Positions 24,901 to 39,148 of a stretch of 64,000 bases of DNA are shown one piece after another. The notes below the pieces were generated by a model, which was not told the origin of the DNA, searched no databases, and worked only from the letters and a program-made list of their open reading frames with translations. Positions within the stretch are counted from its first letter, which is position 1; every line of letters starts with the position of its first letter. The stretch comes from Atopsyche davidsoni (Eukaryota > Arthropoda > Insecta > Trichoptera > Hydrobiosidae): assembly GCA_022113835.1 (NCBI GenBank), contig JAILWY010000002.1, forward strand, positions 2,520,501 to 2,584,500, written 5' to 3'. The translations under genes were made by a program, and so were the position numbers.

Positions 24901-26400
24901 ATTTGATATGATTTATTTTTTTAATGAAAAAGATAACCCTTTAATAAAATAAATTTATTTTTTGTTGTCTACCGCTCTCAAAGTTAGCATCCATACAAAC
25001 TGAATATCATCATGTAGCAGTTTTTGTTTTGGTTTTTCAATTCAAGGCATGTCCCCCGCACAGTGATTTGTTTGAGCCTCGGTGCTTCGCGCATCACCGG
25101 ATATGACACATCCACACATGTCAGCCTGGCCAGCTCCAGGATTCACGTCACAACATCGTGTTTTCAACCCCCGCGGCCTTCATCATGCCATCGATACATT
25201 TTATTAAAAAAAAAAAAACAACTTGCTAAACCGCATACAAACAAACCTATATAGAGTTTAGCACACTACTCCAAGATTCATTTTTCTAGGTATCCTCAGC
25301 TGAGCCTCTTGAAGTGCGCTTCGAGTTAATCGAGGAGGTTAAATTGAGTTAGATCTATAATAGCCACTACTACTACTACTACAGCCAAAGCTAATTTTTA
25401 TGCTACTTAAAAAGATTTCTATATATTTTTACGGACGAATAAAAAACAACACCAAAAAGAAATATTTTTGTTTATTCCAATATATATGAAATCTTCGGCC
25501 AGTAATTGTTTCACTGATCGATCTGAAAAATTAGCCATTCAAGTGGCTGTCTTGACACCTTGAAGTGCTGGCGACTGTCGGCGTGTAAACGCATAAACAG
25601 CACTTACGTCATCATTTGCTAAGATTACTTCCATCATAATTTGATAACTTTATATGCTAACATTGTTCACAACAATAACTTTATTGTTGTCGTAATTTAC
25701 TAACATTTCTTACACTATAATTTGCTAATATATTTACCATAGTTTTTGTTCAACATTTTCCATAGCTCATTGTTTCACACGGTGACACATAAATATATTT
25801 TTTCTTCATATCTCAACTACAACCTAGTGTCTGCTGTAAACGTTACAAGTCGGATACTACCGCAGTTACTTTTAATTGTAAACAATATTTTAGTAATGTG
25901 ATTAAAAAAGTTTTTTGAGACAGGTGTAATTATGAAAAAATATTAATAGCCAAATGGTTTATATTGATTGAATATTCTAGCCATTGGGCTATTCATAATA
26001 ATATTGTTGGTTCAGACGCACATTTACGCTAAAGAAAAAAAGTTAAATATGTTTTATATATTTAAAAAAACTGTTAAAAGCTCTCCCCAATCTGTTGCTT
26101 GTGCATGGGTGCCATTCTGTACCCTGAGTGTTAGTAAAAGTAGTGGGCTAAGAATGATTGTGGAGGGATATGCTCTGAAGTACCTTTTCATGGTGGGAGG
26201 GGGTTGGGGGGTTTCTCCTATTGTTTCTGAAGCCTTCTACAGAAGGAGTGTCAGATCTAAACACCAGAGCTTTGTAATGAAAGGATTATATAACAATGCT
26301 ATTCGGCAGCAGTAATACGCAGACTTTTCTTTCAAATATAAACCTGCAGTGTAGAAGGACCCGCGGACTACACTATTTTCCCTAATAAAACCACGCAACT
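21961..26400. other. Non-coding DNA, AT-rich with a GC-rich island at about 22070-22345
   Basis: The island carries CpG-containing runs and GCAATAAAAGGC-like sites. A second less AT-rich, conserved-looking patch spans about 23410-23740. A short (ACT)n microsatellite lies at 25366-25382. No exon is recognised on either strand. Confidence 0.4.
25366..25382. repeat. (ACT)n microsatellite
   Basis: Five to six tandem ACT triplets. Confidence 0.85.
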
Positions 26401-26404
26401 GACT

Positions 26405-26465
26405 CAGTATAAGTATATGCTCAGTGAGATTGTCGCTAACATCTTCTGAGGAGAGGCACCCGAAG
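26405..26465 (+). mobile_element. Tail fragment of the non-LTR element
   Basis: TATGCTCAGTGAGATTGTCG, then CTAACATC and a GAGGAGAGGCACCC segment, match the tail end of the 21.6-kb retrotransposon fragment and the 46.1-kb fragment. In the sense frame it reads MLSEIVANI, like the 'EMVANLL' end of these ORF2 proteins. Only the terminal piece is seen. Confidence 0.55.
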
Positions 26466-26579
26466 AAGAAAAAATTACTATTCGAATAATACCATATATA
26501 CATATATAACACCATACCATGAAAATAATTGATTTTAACTGGCGGTTAAAATAAATCCGTACATAAGATTCGGTCATCG

Positions 26580-26870
26580 AGATACTGCATAACAACAGCC
26601 CGCCGAGGAGCCGGCCCGCCTGACCTTGGGGCGGAGCTATCGATTTGCGTGCCCCCATCCAACACGGATGGGGACCGCTGCGGATCGATGTGCTAGAAAT
26701 GCGTAAACATCCCATAAGGCATGAATCTACCGTGGACGTTTCACTGGACACCCGGCTGATCGGCCGGATAAAAAAAACACAGCTTGGGTATCGCCAGAGA
26801 AAGACTGTATGGGAAATTCTTGACATACTACTAGCTCTAGATTTAATACCGTTTTTACATTTAGACAAAG
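26580..26870. other. Unclassified GC-rich block with overlapping open frames
   Basis: An open frame on minus (26868-26404) and one on plus (26645-26911) overlap here. The minus frame includes WMGARKSIAPPQGQAGRLLG and the plus frame RKHPIRHESTVDVSLDTRL. No protein family was recognised for either. It directly follows the retrotransposon tail and may be part of a mobile element or a conserved non-coding block. Confidence 0.3.
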
Positions 26871-29800
26871 TAAAAATTTGTTTAAATTTTACACCGTTTC
26901 AAAATCAGTAGTGAGGTTGAGGCTCTGATGCAGGTTCACTGTGATTTCCTTATAAACAAGACAAATGCCGCAAATGTACCATGCTGAACCCATCAGCGAT
27001 TGCCTCCGGTTCTTCGCATTGCTTGGGTACCCGTTTTATTCCCTTTAATGTCTTCCGCTCGTAGATGCGCTCGGTTTGTTACGTCTTCTTTGTGTTGCCT
27101 TCATGAAAAATCTTCTCTGATACAGGTTTTGTATGACTTGCCTATATAAATCGCTTTAAACAGGTGCTGTATACCACTTTACAGAATTGTGTTGCTTGTG
27201 GAATTAAAATTAAATTAAATTAAATTATTAAAGTTTGGACGTTGCCGGATTGTAGCTAAAGCATAAAAAGGCATTCTCACTTGTATATCTTTAGCTTGAA
27301 GGGTTGCGCATTCGAGTCCGTTATCGGTTTATTTATATATCAATAATGCGGTAATCCTTATCTTCGCTCCACCCCAAGCACGCGGCTTTCAGTGGTCTCC
27401 GTATCTATACGCGGCCAGTTTTACACGGACATTCTAATCTCGTGACTGGACGTCGTCGAGGTTTCAGGTGCACGGTATAATGGCCGCGATTTGCATAAAC
27501 TCGGATATCTACATAATCGTGTGACTGAAATATCATGTTGGAAGCGCGACCGGCTGGAACACGGGGAAGTTAATTGGTGATTTACTAATCGGGCTGACCG
27601 TCCTCGACACTGGCGTCAGCGATACAAATGTAATTCTTAGCATATCTTTGGTGTATTCCGGTTTGCGAGTATTTGAACGAATTTGCTCTTTTTATATTGC
27701 AAAAATAACCTCGCATTACTACAAATTTTCCGCGTTTAAGAAAACCTGTAAAAGCATGGAATATTACGCATAAAATGATATTGCATTTATTTCCGAAAGA
27801 GACTTACGGTCTACATAAAAAAAATAACGAGAAAATCCTATGAGATAAAAATATTGTTGCACACATGGAATCTATAGTACATATATTTTTATAATTATTT
27901 GAGTCTTTTGGCACACTCGATAAATTTCATAAATTATCAGATATATTTTCCAAAAAATATCCATTAGGGAAACCTGTAGAGTAGCCTGAGTTATTTTTAA
28001 ATTTGATAAATATAAAAGTTTGATTTCTGCACATAAACCATAAGTTCTCAGAGGATACGGTCTAGAAATTTAATAATGATTTTGTCGAAGTGCCCAGACA
28101 GAGCGAAATGCCAATAATTCTCACTGTAATAATAGCTGGAAATTTCGAGTGAGATTTTTTTAGCGCGCTGTTGTTCAGTTCTATAGAAATGTGAAAAATA
28201 TTAGCTTAAGGATTCAATATCTGAGGATGCCGAGATACTTTGTTTTTTTTTTTAAGAATTCACAACATTAAGGCTTTTTTCAAAATTAAATGAAAGCAGA
28301 CCGTTTTATAAAAAGTTGAGTTATATATAGTGGATTGACGCCACAGACTATTTTTTCATTATATTTGATGAAAAAATGTGTTTCACGGGTTACAAATAAT
28401 TTACAAACACCTTTTTTTAATGAAGCTCTCTGAACAAAACAAAAAGTGACTATTATTAAATGACCGATCGTGATATTTTTTAATATGAAATTTTTTTGAG
28501 TTTTTTTTTACGTATCAAATATATTCACTGGATTTTCGCTACTATTATTAAGAGGAAAGGACTATTTTTGACTGCTGTTTCTGACGTTGTGACTACTTTG
28601 GTCTGTCATCGGACAATCATTCTACATGAAGGGTAGCTAAGGGTTATATCTCGAAGAAATACGCTGAAATTTCGGCATAAAGTATAAATCACGTCTCCCA
28701 ACATTTGTAAGACTATTCATAAAAAAATATTATATAAACTAAATTATTTTTATTTGCATGAGATTTATACTTATATGATGCAGTCGATGGTTAATAGTTG
28801 TTAGTCCATACGAATAAAACCCACCTCGATCGGCAACAATCGTGCTTAAATTATTTACTTAAGCCTTCGCCCTGTAAGACAGGGCTCGATCGGTACTAAT
28901 TAAAGAAAATGACTTCATGGTTTTTATAGTTTTATACAGAATACACTCATCAGCCTTAATTAAATAAAAATAAATTCAGTGTACGCAAATAAATAAACTT
29001 ATAATTACTTTATACTGTTACCTTCGTATACAAACAAATATAAAAATAAAATATATAATTTAGCATGTTTGTCTTACTGTTAAATTGGTAGAAGCTGCTA
29101 CTATCCGAGCTTAAGATTCATATAATGTGTCTATTTTTTTGAATTTATCTGTACACATAATGTACAAAATTTTCTTTTACAATTATCATGAAATATTTTA
29201 TGTTTATTATTATACGTAAAACTCATAGTCTTAACGACTTATTATTTTATTTAATTTTGGTTTTTTTGTTCTTCTTTGTGTTCTTATATAGACAAGTAGA
29301 GCTCCCGTTTTCTCTAAAATAAAAACTGTTTTATATAGATACAAATATCAACAATATATAGGCAGTAATTATGCTTATGTTTTTTTGAAAAATCCCGTTA
29401 ATAAGCAGCTGTAATTTTTATTCACCAACACTCATGGACCTGGTTTAAATCATAATTGTATTGGGCCCCCAGTCTTCTCACATATCTCATTCTCTTATTA
29501 TATTTCTCTCTATCTAACTGGGAATTTCAAATTCAATTTGTACAATCTAATAAAGGAATATTATACAACGCTCCGAAATTAAATCACGCCCGGAGACGCT
29601 GTAATGTATCACGTGACAGATTAGATTTTTATCAAAATGGCGGCACAATATTTACTCATTTTATATTTAAAAAATAAATAAATTGCGCGGGTGTCTTTGG
29701 AATTGTGACATATTCTCGAGTAGTAAGTAGTAAGCGAGCCACACAATTCTTTCTATGTTTTTGTGCTCGTGATTTTATAAAAAGGATTTTTTTTTAAATA

Positions 29801-32800
29801 AATTATGTCATGAAGTTCATTAATTAATATATTATAATTTTTTAACTACTGGTGAGGTAGTACCGAGCTTCTCTGTTTTTAAGCTCTAAGCTTTAAGAAA
29901 TGAATTATATTCTTTAATTTTTTTATATAGCACGCTTTTTGTATCGGGACTTTATCGTGTGACGTCAGGCTGTGGCATGTTGTGAATAAAACTACCTTCG
30001 ATATCACCTTACCGTCTCACAGTTTTCTGCCAACTTCAGGTATTAAAGACACAAGACACGATATTTGGTTTGTTTTTTACAGTTTTTGTCTTAAAACACA
30101 AGCATTTTATACCGGATGCAAGTTGAAGAGGTTTCGGGAATGCCCAAATTCGATCCACGCCTTGAAGATTATATTCTAGCTAATAAAATTAGGTTCACGT
30201 CCGTTGCGGTTCGGTTGAAGAAGATTCGCATTGACACCTCATGAACTGTATACAAAATCATCGCAAATTTAATTTTCTACGCGATTTTGAAATTCTATTA
30301 AAATTGTCCAATTATAAGATCGCCATCTACACGAATTTTTTTATCCTGAAGGGTACAAATTATGAAAAGCTTTAATTAAGTGCAAAATTTGAATTCTTAC
30401 AGATAAACCTCTGTGAAATACGCTACGCCGCCATGATCCACGACCCAGCGGGGCAATCATTCTCAGGCGAGTCGAAATAAAGTGGGGTGTCGCGGTGAAA
30501 AATCGCCTTATTCGCGGAGGCGATTTAGTGCGCCTCTAGTTTTTTTTTTTTATTGTTACCTCGAGTCTGATACAGTCCAAACTGGCGACTTTATAGTGCT
30601 TTTATTTTTCACAAACGGCACGCTGTTATTATTTTAAACCTGAGTAATTTGCGCGGCTCGGCGCACGCAGCCCCCGTCGGCAATGGGGAATTCGGAATTC
30701 CTCCGGCATTTTGCGCCTGCCCCGGCGTGCGTGGTTTTCCTTTTTGCTGCTGCAGATTGCTATTCAAGTTTATATATATTGTATATATTGTCGAGTATCG
30801 AGCCCGCTACGAACCGCGCGTTTAAATCTAAGTATTATGTTTTGCGCAACGGTAAGTAAACTAGAAAAAAATCTAACGATGCTGTCGTTTTTACTATTTG
30901 GTTTTCTTCGTTGATTGTGGTTTCACAGATTTAAAGTGGCTTGTTTATATTTTCTCCTAGATGGTTATAATATTAACTCAACGATCACATTACACAACTA
31001 TTCGTTATTAACTAAGTCTATCCAATTTTTTTGAAAGCAAAAATATACGAGAAAGTATAAATGTATACACATTTAATATTGGCTAATTGAGTATTTTACT
31101 GTGATTTAATTTTTTTTAGTATTACTCCTGCCAAGATAAATTTTCTAGCTCTAGTTTTTATAGTGAATTAAATGAGTTGGAAAATATATTTAAAACGTTA
31201 GCTGATGTTTTTTGTGAAATTTCTTCTGTATTGATATTGTGCTATTTGTCTATAGTGAGAGTTTTGCATTTTATATAAATATTAATTTCACATGAAAAAA
31301 ACCATCGTTTGTTCATTTCCATTTTTCAAAGAACTGATTTTATCGGGAAAATGTCATCGCGCATTTTTTCAATCCTTCTGTGGAAATGTTTTCAATTTTC
31401 AGTAAAATATATTAAAGCAGCCGCATGGAGATTCCATGAATATAAATACAGGCATAGATTAAAGTATGAAAAAAAAAACTTTTTTATAACTATACATAAA
31501 ATTACATTAACTTTTGTTAATAATGATCAGGTTTAATACTATCTGCTCGTTGCACTCTCAGAGCAGACAGAGCTGTTAGTATATTATTAATTATTTTTTC
31601 TTTATACAATGTTTTTCGGACACTCTGTTATGGAGTTTTGACGCTGGAAGATAAAGGGCCCAAGATTAGTTCCCGACGGGGATGTGAATAATTAAGGGGT
31701 ATCGAGATATCCCACACGTGTACAAATCTTCCATATTGGGGAGGCATCATCTGACAAAGTATAAGTCCAAGATTCGCGAACACTAACAAAATGACATAGA
31801 GAGCGAATTTTGATATTGCACGATTCATTTTTTCAAATTATTTCGTGGCTTGGATATATTATATAGATGGGCGACATTTGTAGTATATCTTTGACAAGAG
31901 TAGCGCAGCGTTTACCGTATATGTAGGGAATCCCCTGTAATTAGTAGGCATCGTTGTATAATAATTATATGAACAGATGACAAGCAAGACTCGGATTGAG
32001 CTGCCGGAAGTGAAAAATAAGGCACAGGAAGCAAGTTTTGATACAAGCGAGCGAAATCTCCCGTGGACTTAGCGGGCGGCATTTACAATATGGCGTTCGA
32101 TTCGTTTCGTGAATTTATGCGACATATTTTCTTTATTAAGTTTTTTTACGACGTATAATTTTGTTTCTATTTTAACTCCGACCCGCGAATGCCGGGCTAT
32201 TGATTCTGTTTCACGGTTAATAGTTATCGGCAGAAACTTATGATTTTTTTTTGTATTACTAGTCAATGTTTGCAGTACGTGTATTTATATTTATTACCGC
32301 ATGAATTTATTACACTGCGAATTTCGGCTTTGCAGTATATACTTATACAAAAATAATCAAATTTGCGTTCATGTCCGTGCAAGTACCACTTAATTTAGCG
32401 TTAATCAAACGGTTTCCATGCAAATGTCCAAATATGTTTTCGCATTTATTTTCAGCGTATTAGAATTTCGGAGAATATAAATCTATGACATTTAACTGAG
32501 TTTATTTTGTTTAGCTCAATGTCTCTGTCGAATGAATTACGTTGTGACTTGCTCTTTGTGAATTATCATTTTAGTCAATATATAGTGTGAATACTTACGT
32601 TGTTTGTGTGAAAATCTGTGGGTGTTTTTTTATGTTTAAAGGTTTTTTAAAGTCAAAAAAAACCGCGTCACGAATCGTTTTTACTATTTTTGCATCTGCA
32701 ATGCTATGGGTAGTCAATAACTATACCATTATCCATCTTTATTATTTAAAATAAATTCTTTTGTCATTATTATTATGTATAGAAATCCAAATATTTTTGC

Positions 32801-35800
32801 TGTGTAACGGTGTTTACTCTGTTCAATTAAAATAGCATATGTGTTTGTGTGAATATTATATAACCTTTTGTATACAAGTATCGATTGTGTAATAGGATTG
32901 TGTGTAAGCGATGTTAGGAGAGAATGCTTGTATGGATTTGCGGCAGCTTGTACAGATCAAAGGCAGTAGTATAAATTCGCAAAAACATAAACCTTATTAA
33001 TTCACAATTTTAAAACGTAATGAAAGGATAAAATCACCTCTTGAATAATCTAACGGGGCAGAAAACTCCTTGAAAAATTCCTTGCTATTTTCGTATTTAC
33101 AAAGCACAAACGCCTCGATTAATATAAGCGTAATACGCCATAACCGTATTTTTAATAGTTGGAGTGTTTTGGAAAAATCACCTCGCATAAAAGTACAAAG
33201 AAATACGTTATTATCTTTTTATTTATGTGTGTGTGGATATTGTATAACAGCTTACTCGTATTTTCTTTGTCCGCCTTGTAAAAAATGACATAACAATATG
33301 CCGATATTGTTTTCGTTGTTACTATCTACACACAATAGCATAATTTAGACATGTGCCAATAAAGGCCGCTGGTATTCCTGTTATTTGAGACGAGACCCGA
33401 AGTGGGCGGTCCGGGAACCGTGACGTGATGCTAGGGTCTTTGAAGTCTGTCGCTTCCTAGCCAAGCTATTCTTTCAGCGTTGCTGAAGGCACCGTTCTCC
33501 AAGCACTACAAAAGCCAAAAAAGAACCATCTGTGAGTAAAACCGGAGGGATTAAAACATACACTGGTATCAAGGTGATTATTTGTTGACAATAAACCCTG
33601 CTGTCAAAATATCTTACAGTGCTTCTTAATAATGATAAAATCAATAAGCGCTCTGAAATTCAGTTTCATATTTTGTAGCTGTTATAATTCAATTAATATA
33701 TATTTTTTCGAACATGTATAAAAACTAAGAGACACACTGATAACTCATTTTTCTACTACAAACATGTCAAAAATACTTTTTTGTAAAAAAAAATTTTTTT
33801 TCGTTGCATGACCGCAAAAATAATCTAGTGATAAATACTTAAATAAAAGTCTTTCAAGTTATTAAAAAATAATGATATCGTATTCTCGATCATTTCCGCG
33901 TTCGTGTTTCGATATTTATAACTGTAAGAATTCTGTATTCGACAATTAACTTTGAAACTGAGGATCATGACGTGCCTATTGAGTTCTAGCAAATTCATCG
34001 TTTTCCTTTTTATGTGGGTGAATATTTTCCAGTAACTGTTGAGTCACATTATCAGCACCTTGAAACAAGACGTTTCATATCTCGAGAGTGCTTGCCGATT
34101 TCAGTAGGCTCGGTATTATCAGTTTCCTGCGGCTGGCACTATCTCGACCCTGGGATCCTAGTTCAATTATACTTGTAAAACATTAGGGATGGAGCGCACC
34201 CTCTTCAGTGTGAGAGAATTGATGCTTTGGCGCCTTCAATCACAGGATTATAGGGGATGCTCTATCAGGAAATTTAGATTAATTTCAGTTTGTTAATTTT
34301 CTGTACGCTCCAGAGTAATCCTAAGTATATATACTTAAGCCATTAATACTGGTGGATTATTCGGCTGGTATATTTTTTGCACGTTGGCCAGTCGTTGCAA
34401 ACATGTCGCTATACACAATATTCTAAGCCCACTCTGCATAACAGGCCAATATCTTCCTCTTTTGCGCTGTTTTCTTAGGAAAAATCCATAAAATACACCA
34501 AAATATTTATCACATTTTTCGTTATTGATAGATTTAATATAAATTGTTGTTAATCGGATTTCAATAGAGATATTTAGTTTTCATGGAAATTTACTTACAA
34601 TTTTTTGTCTGACAAAAGCAAAATTAATTTTCGACGAATCGTTTTCTTTGCGCGCCTTCTTCAAATGAAATATTTAACGGCTTATTTTTTTGCAAGTATT
34701 ATTCGAATCGAATTTCCATTTATTTGTATATTTTAATTTTATTCCAGAGAGATAAATTTTCTTGTGGATTTAAACACGACGAGCTTTTTGACTATGCAAT
34801 ATGACCTTTGATTGGACCGTTATGCCAACCATTGCTATTCTATATCATTTTGCATATTCTGTCTATTGTGAATTTGTAAACGGATAGAATGAAAATGACA
34901 ATTATTACTTGTAGATAGTTGCAGATAATTTTAGTAAATTTTGTTATATTTTGTGCCAACCCTTTGCACGAAGCAGTGTAGTTTTTATCCAGCATAGCTC
35001 GATCACTCACTATACGAAAAGATCCAGCTAAGACATGATAATACTGAGGGTGGTTGGAGACTATACTATTAAAGTTGTTTCTTTCATGACAACTGTGTCA
35101 TGGGTTATTTACAGTGCTTCAAAAGCTACTGTTTTATTTGAAAAAAAAATAGATACCTGAAGTTTTTTTTCTCATTGTCTTATAATAATCGTCAAGTTGG
35201 CGGGGCTTGATTCAAATAATAAGCACGTGTCGACAATAGTTATGAAGATCTGAAAGCAAACGTGACCGCAGGCGATCTACTTACTGCCGAGCAGGGCCGC
35301 GGCCCTGACTGTTGCGGATTTTAAGGCTTCCGTCTAAAAATAATAATCATCAAAGAGTGAAACCCTTGTAACAATGTTGTTTACAGATATTTAAATGTCA
35401 CGTAATTCTCCCAAAGGTCGCGACAAACGAACCGTATCGATTAATTGATATTATCGGCGAATCTGTTTTCATTAAAATTATCAAATAATCGGTTGATGTA
35501 ATTCAACCTAATGATATAAGAGGCCAGTGAGTATTTTCGTATAGACAGTGAGAGCTCTTTGCCCCTGTTATTTGGTGAAATTTAAGGTTTTATCAATTCG
35601 AATGGCATTGGTTTAGTCAGAAAAAATCTGGAAACTATAAGGTTAATCTAGAGGCAGAAATAAACGCGAACAAAATATCTGCTTCCTTTCTTCAACTCGT
35701 TTTAAACATTTTTTGGCAATGCCTCAACTGAATGAAAGAGCTTTTATAGAATTTACTCTTATTGAAAAAGTCGTTTTTTTAATGTGATTAAAAGCAGAAA

Positions 35801-36470
35801 AAAAATGTATCAGTTAATTGTTGTCGAATCCTATAAATATCATTCTTAGGTCAACAATGTAGTTTTATTCCCTATTATCTAATCTTCAGTATTCACTTAC
35901 CAAAATTGGTTAAATAATTTATTTTTTTATGTTCAAAAAGCATGTTGGTGTTATTTTGTCAAATAAGTTTTATTGTTATTGGAGAAAAAGGATATTATTC
36001 AACGAGTCGACATTTTATGTTATACTTGTTAATCCTCGAAAATATCTCCATTTTATTTATTTCAGCTTAGAAGAGCATAAACTTCATTAATTAAACTAAG
36101 TGATATTTGTACGTGGTAATATGATCTGCAAAAAATATTTACACACAAAGGCTTTATATTAAATAGAAGCGTAATATTGTAAAATAAATATTTTTGATAT
36201 GCATGGGTATAAAGTAACGGTGGTAAAAAATAAAAAAACAGCCAGTAGAGAAGAGGCTCTTTTTATCTTTTTATAGTCAAGTAGTTCTTAATTATTGAAT
36301 GGCTTAAAAATAATCGCTGTGTTCGAGGCATTTATTTGCTTTAAAAATTTTTGTAATTCAAGTAGGAAATGTAGGAAAAAAAAAATTACCCTGAAATCGG
36401 AAAAAAAAACGTTAAGAATCCGCTTCCTTCAAAAGCCTGAAATAAAAGCAGATGTGGAGCCTTGATTTAT
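26871..36470. other. Long AT-rich non-coding stretch with several GC-rich islands
   Basis: Islands lie at about 27380-27620 (with ATTTGCAT at 27489), 30420-30530, 30650-30830, 33380-33500 and 35270-35330. ATGGCGGC motifs lie at 29637 (AAAATGGCGGC, a full YY1-type match) and at 30427-30434 in reverse. A possible splice pair frames 30751-30849 (TGCTGCTGCAG before, GTAAGT after), but its translation is not recognisable. The stretch 30850-36470 otherwise shows nothing assignable. Confidence 0.4.
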
Positions 36471-36720
36471 TCCGAGTGTGTTGGCCGCCGCGCGCCTGGC
36501 TGGCGGGCAACCGGCCGGCCGCCTGCGCCTGGCGCCGGGCAACCACCGGGAAACCACCGGGCAACCACCGGGCAACCACCGAGCAACCACCAGGAAACCG
36601 GCCCGGCGCCGGCTGTGGTCGTGACCGGCCGCGGTCACTGACCCGCGCGATCCACCCCCGCCCCTCGCGATTCGCTTTCCTTGCCAGTCGATACTCGTTC
36701 CTAATGGCGCCCAATCCATT
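36471..36720. other. Strongly GC-rich island
   Basis: This is the most GC-rich block of the window. It contains NCGCGC/CGGCC runs and an 11-bp minisatellite. Open frames run through on both strands, but they reflect the repeat and base composition and show no domain. Confidence 0.6.
36537..36600. repeat. 11-bp minisatellite
   Basis: Five to six copies of GGGCAACCACC with small variants (GGGAAACCACC, GAGCAACCACC) in a continuous 11-bp register. Confidence 0.9.
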
Positions 36721-38545
36721 ATTCACGGCCTTGCTGACCTTTGCGGGTTAAAAAAGAAGTTGAAATCCGCCTTTGCCCTTGTGTCATTCTTTTTAACACC
36801 CCCGCGACGTGTTTCGGACTGTTGTTTGATCAATATGATCGCACATCGAGCGTTTCATTCATACGCGAAGCTATCGGCGAATCAATGTAACCGTGTGTGG
36901 CACGAGAAACGTTTCAGCTCACGCTATAGATATTAAATATTTTAATTAATGATAATTTTAAATTTTAGCGCGTGTCCATCAGTAACATCAATGGTTCACA
37001 CGTGTCCATCGATTATCACTGTTTTGCTGCAATTTTAGGTTCAGTTCAGTGATTCGTCCGTTGACATTTCACTCAGAATGTAAGAACGTAAGAATCTAGT
37101 TTTATTTTGCTTAAGAGTCATGGATGTAATTAACCACAATAATCAATCATAAAGTGAAAACGATTAATTATCATAAATGAAAAAAATATTATATATTAAA
37201 CAACTTGTTGCAAATCGTTTCTGGCATATTTAAACAAAATCTTTTACATTTTTCAATTACAGCGTATTCTAAAGATATCATAGATACTCACTAACGTCGT
37301 GAGTAAACATACTTTTTTTTCGTTTACCGTTAGGAACAATTCCCGCATATTAAAACTTATAGTAATTATTATAATAATATATATTTTACCTTTTATCTTC
37401 ATTTACAAATGTCTTCGCAAAATTACAGAGCGGCTCCAGGGTATCGCAGATATTAATGCGAGTTTTTTCACAGAAGCCTCCGCTGCCATTTTTTGCGTAA
37501 TTTACCTTAGATCAAAGCCTCCGATAAGTAGTGGAACCTTGAACAGGCTGACGAGCGGTAGAATTAAGTGGAAATCTTGAGAGTTTAACTTTTTTTTCTT
37601 CACCCAGGGCAGCATCGATCCGAAGGCAGCGTCGCGTGCCTCGGGGGCGAGCTGAAAAGGCAAAGCGTCGCTTCAGGAATTGTTCCTTTAGCGTCTACAA
37701 CCACATTACTCAAAGTTACGAGATTTTACGCTGCACTACTTGTAGAGAGTCTCTGCTAAAGTAGACAATAAACATACAACTACATAGTCTTAAATACGTC
37801 AAAAGGACTTACCAATGATCAAATATTTATTTAGCAATGAAGGCATACTTCCTTGATATGAAATTGTCTATATATTTTTATTTTTAGTATTATTGTTCTT
37901 GTTTCTCTACCATATTATATGGATAGTTTAAATGTGAAGTCATATAGTTGCAATTGTGGTTGTATCCGATTTTGGTCTTCATGATAAACTCGGTACTCTA
38001 TGACTGGTAAGAGAGTGGGCTTATTGCTGGACCACCTGGCGGTTTATATATTGATATTGAATTTATCCATTGATACTTAGTTGAATTTTAGTAAGTTGTT
38101 TTTGAATTTTTCTGTGTAGTCGCCTTGATTTTTACAATTTTCACGGGAAGCGCACCCCTGTTCTAGGAACTAGGGTCGCACCTTTCATGCTTCGATTTAT
38201 GGTCATTCGTAGAGCGGGGTCAGTGGGTTATGTCAGTGAACGGGGATGACACCGCAGCCCTCCCCGAAACACAAAGGATCGAGGCTTCCGGGAACTCGGC
38301 ACTAAACACTCCCCGCAGAATTCTATCCATTATCTATCTTTGGTTTATTTAATACCCCAATAAACTATTATGCCGCAATAACGCTACCTTTTTGTAATGA
38401 AAAGTTTTATAACGCACAACGTTCAAGGCTGGTAAAAGGTAACACCGTGCACATACTTTTTATTTCATTGTTTCATATTAGTCAAAGGATAGTGTGAAAT
38501 AATTTAAATATTTATGTGTTTTATATATTTTTTTAACAACTGATC
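36721..38545. other. AT-rich non-coding DNA
   Basis: No gene was recognised. Moderately GC-rich stretches occur near 37600-37690 and 38150-38310. Confidence 0.4.
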
Positions 38546-39148
38546 ATTTACATCAGAGGTTCCCAGAGTGGTAAATATCGACCCCCAGGGGTCGATTTCA
38601 CCCTGCAAGGGATCGATGACAGCGAAAAATAAAATTGGGGGTCCATGAACTTTTAATGGGGGTCTACGAGAGTGGATCCCATTTAAGCAGGTCATCACCA
38701 AAATTTAGACATTTCGTAAATGTCATAATGCACCGAACACAGATTGTACCTATGTACTTTGGGACGAATCGAAGCCCTGAAGTGTAGAAGTATTTTGTAT
38801 GTTTTTAATTAATGTATTTTATTCTATTTAATATATAAAAATGGAATTCCACCAAGTATTCTCTGTCAAAAATATTGATTTTCAGAATGTTACTATATTT
38901 GCATTTTGTGTGTTTTTAATTGATAATGGTATAATTAACTTTACATGTATTTTAACTTTTTCATTTTTAAACCCACTGTACAGTAAACCCTATGAATGTG
39001 AGTTGTTCTATATAAGATGTCAAAAATATGTTTGAAGTTGATGAATTTGTAAAAATTCCATATTAGCAAGGCAGGGGGTCGACGAAAAACAGGAAAACTC
39101 GACAAGGGGTCGACGGGACAAAATAGTTTGAGAAACTATGATTTACAT
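38546..39148. mobile_element. Non-autonomous hAT element with perfect 8-bp target site duplication
   Basis: The element spans 38554-39140 (587 bp). ATTTACAT occurs directly on both sides (38546-38553 and 39141-39148), the 8-bp duplication expected of hAT transposition. Ends are CAGAGGTTCCCAGAGTGG at the left and, inverted, CATAGTTTCTCAAACT at the right, the typical hAT terminal form. Next to both ends are GGGGTCGA-rich subterminal segments. The inner 65-residue open frame at 38841-39035 has no transposase similarity. The intact duplication suggests a fairly recent insertion. Confidence 0.92.

Noticed and set aside
30751..30849. Possible internal exon with a good acceptor and GTAAGT donor
   Set aside because: The translation is not recognisable and there is no partner exon. 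Chance splice signals are frequent in 54 kb.
36412..36751. Overlapping long open frames on both strands, apparently Pro/Arg-rich proteins
   Set aside because: They follow from an 11-bp repeat and GC-rich composition. They have no domain and no splice context.
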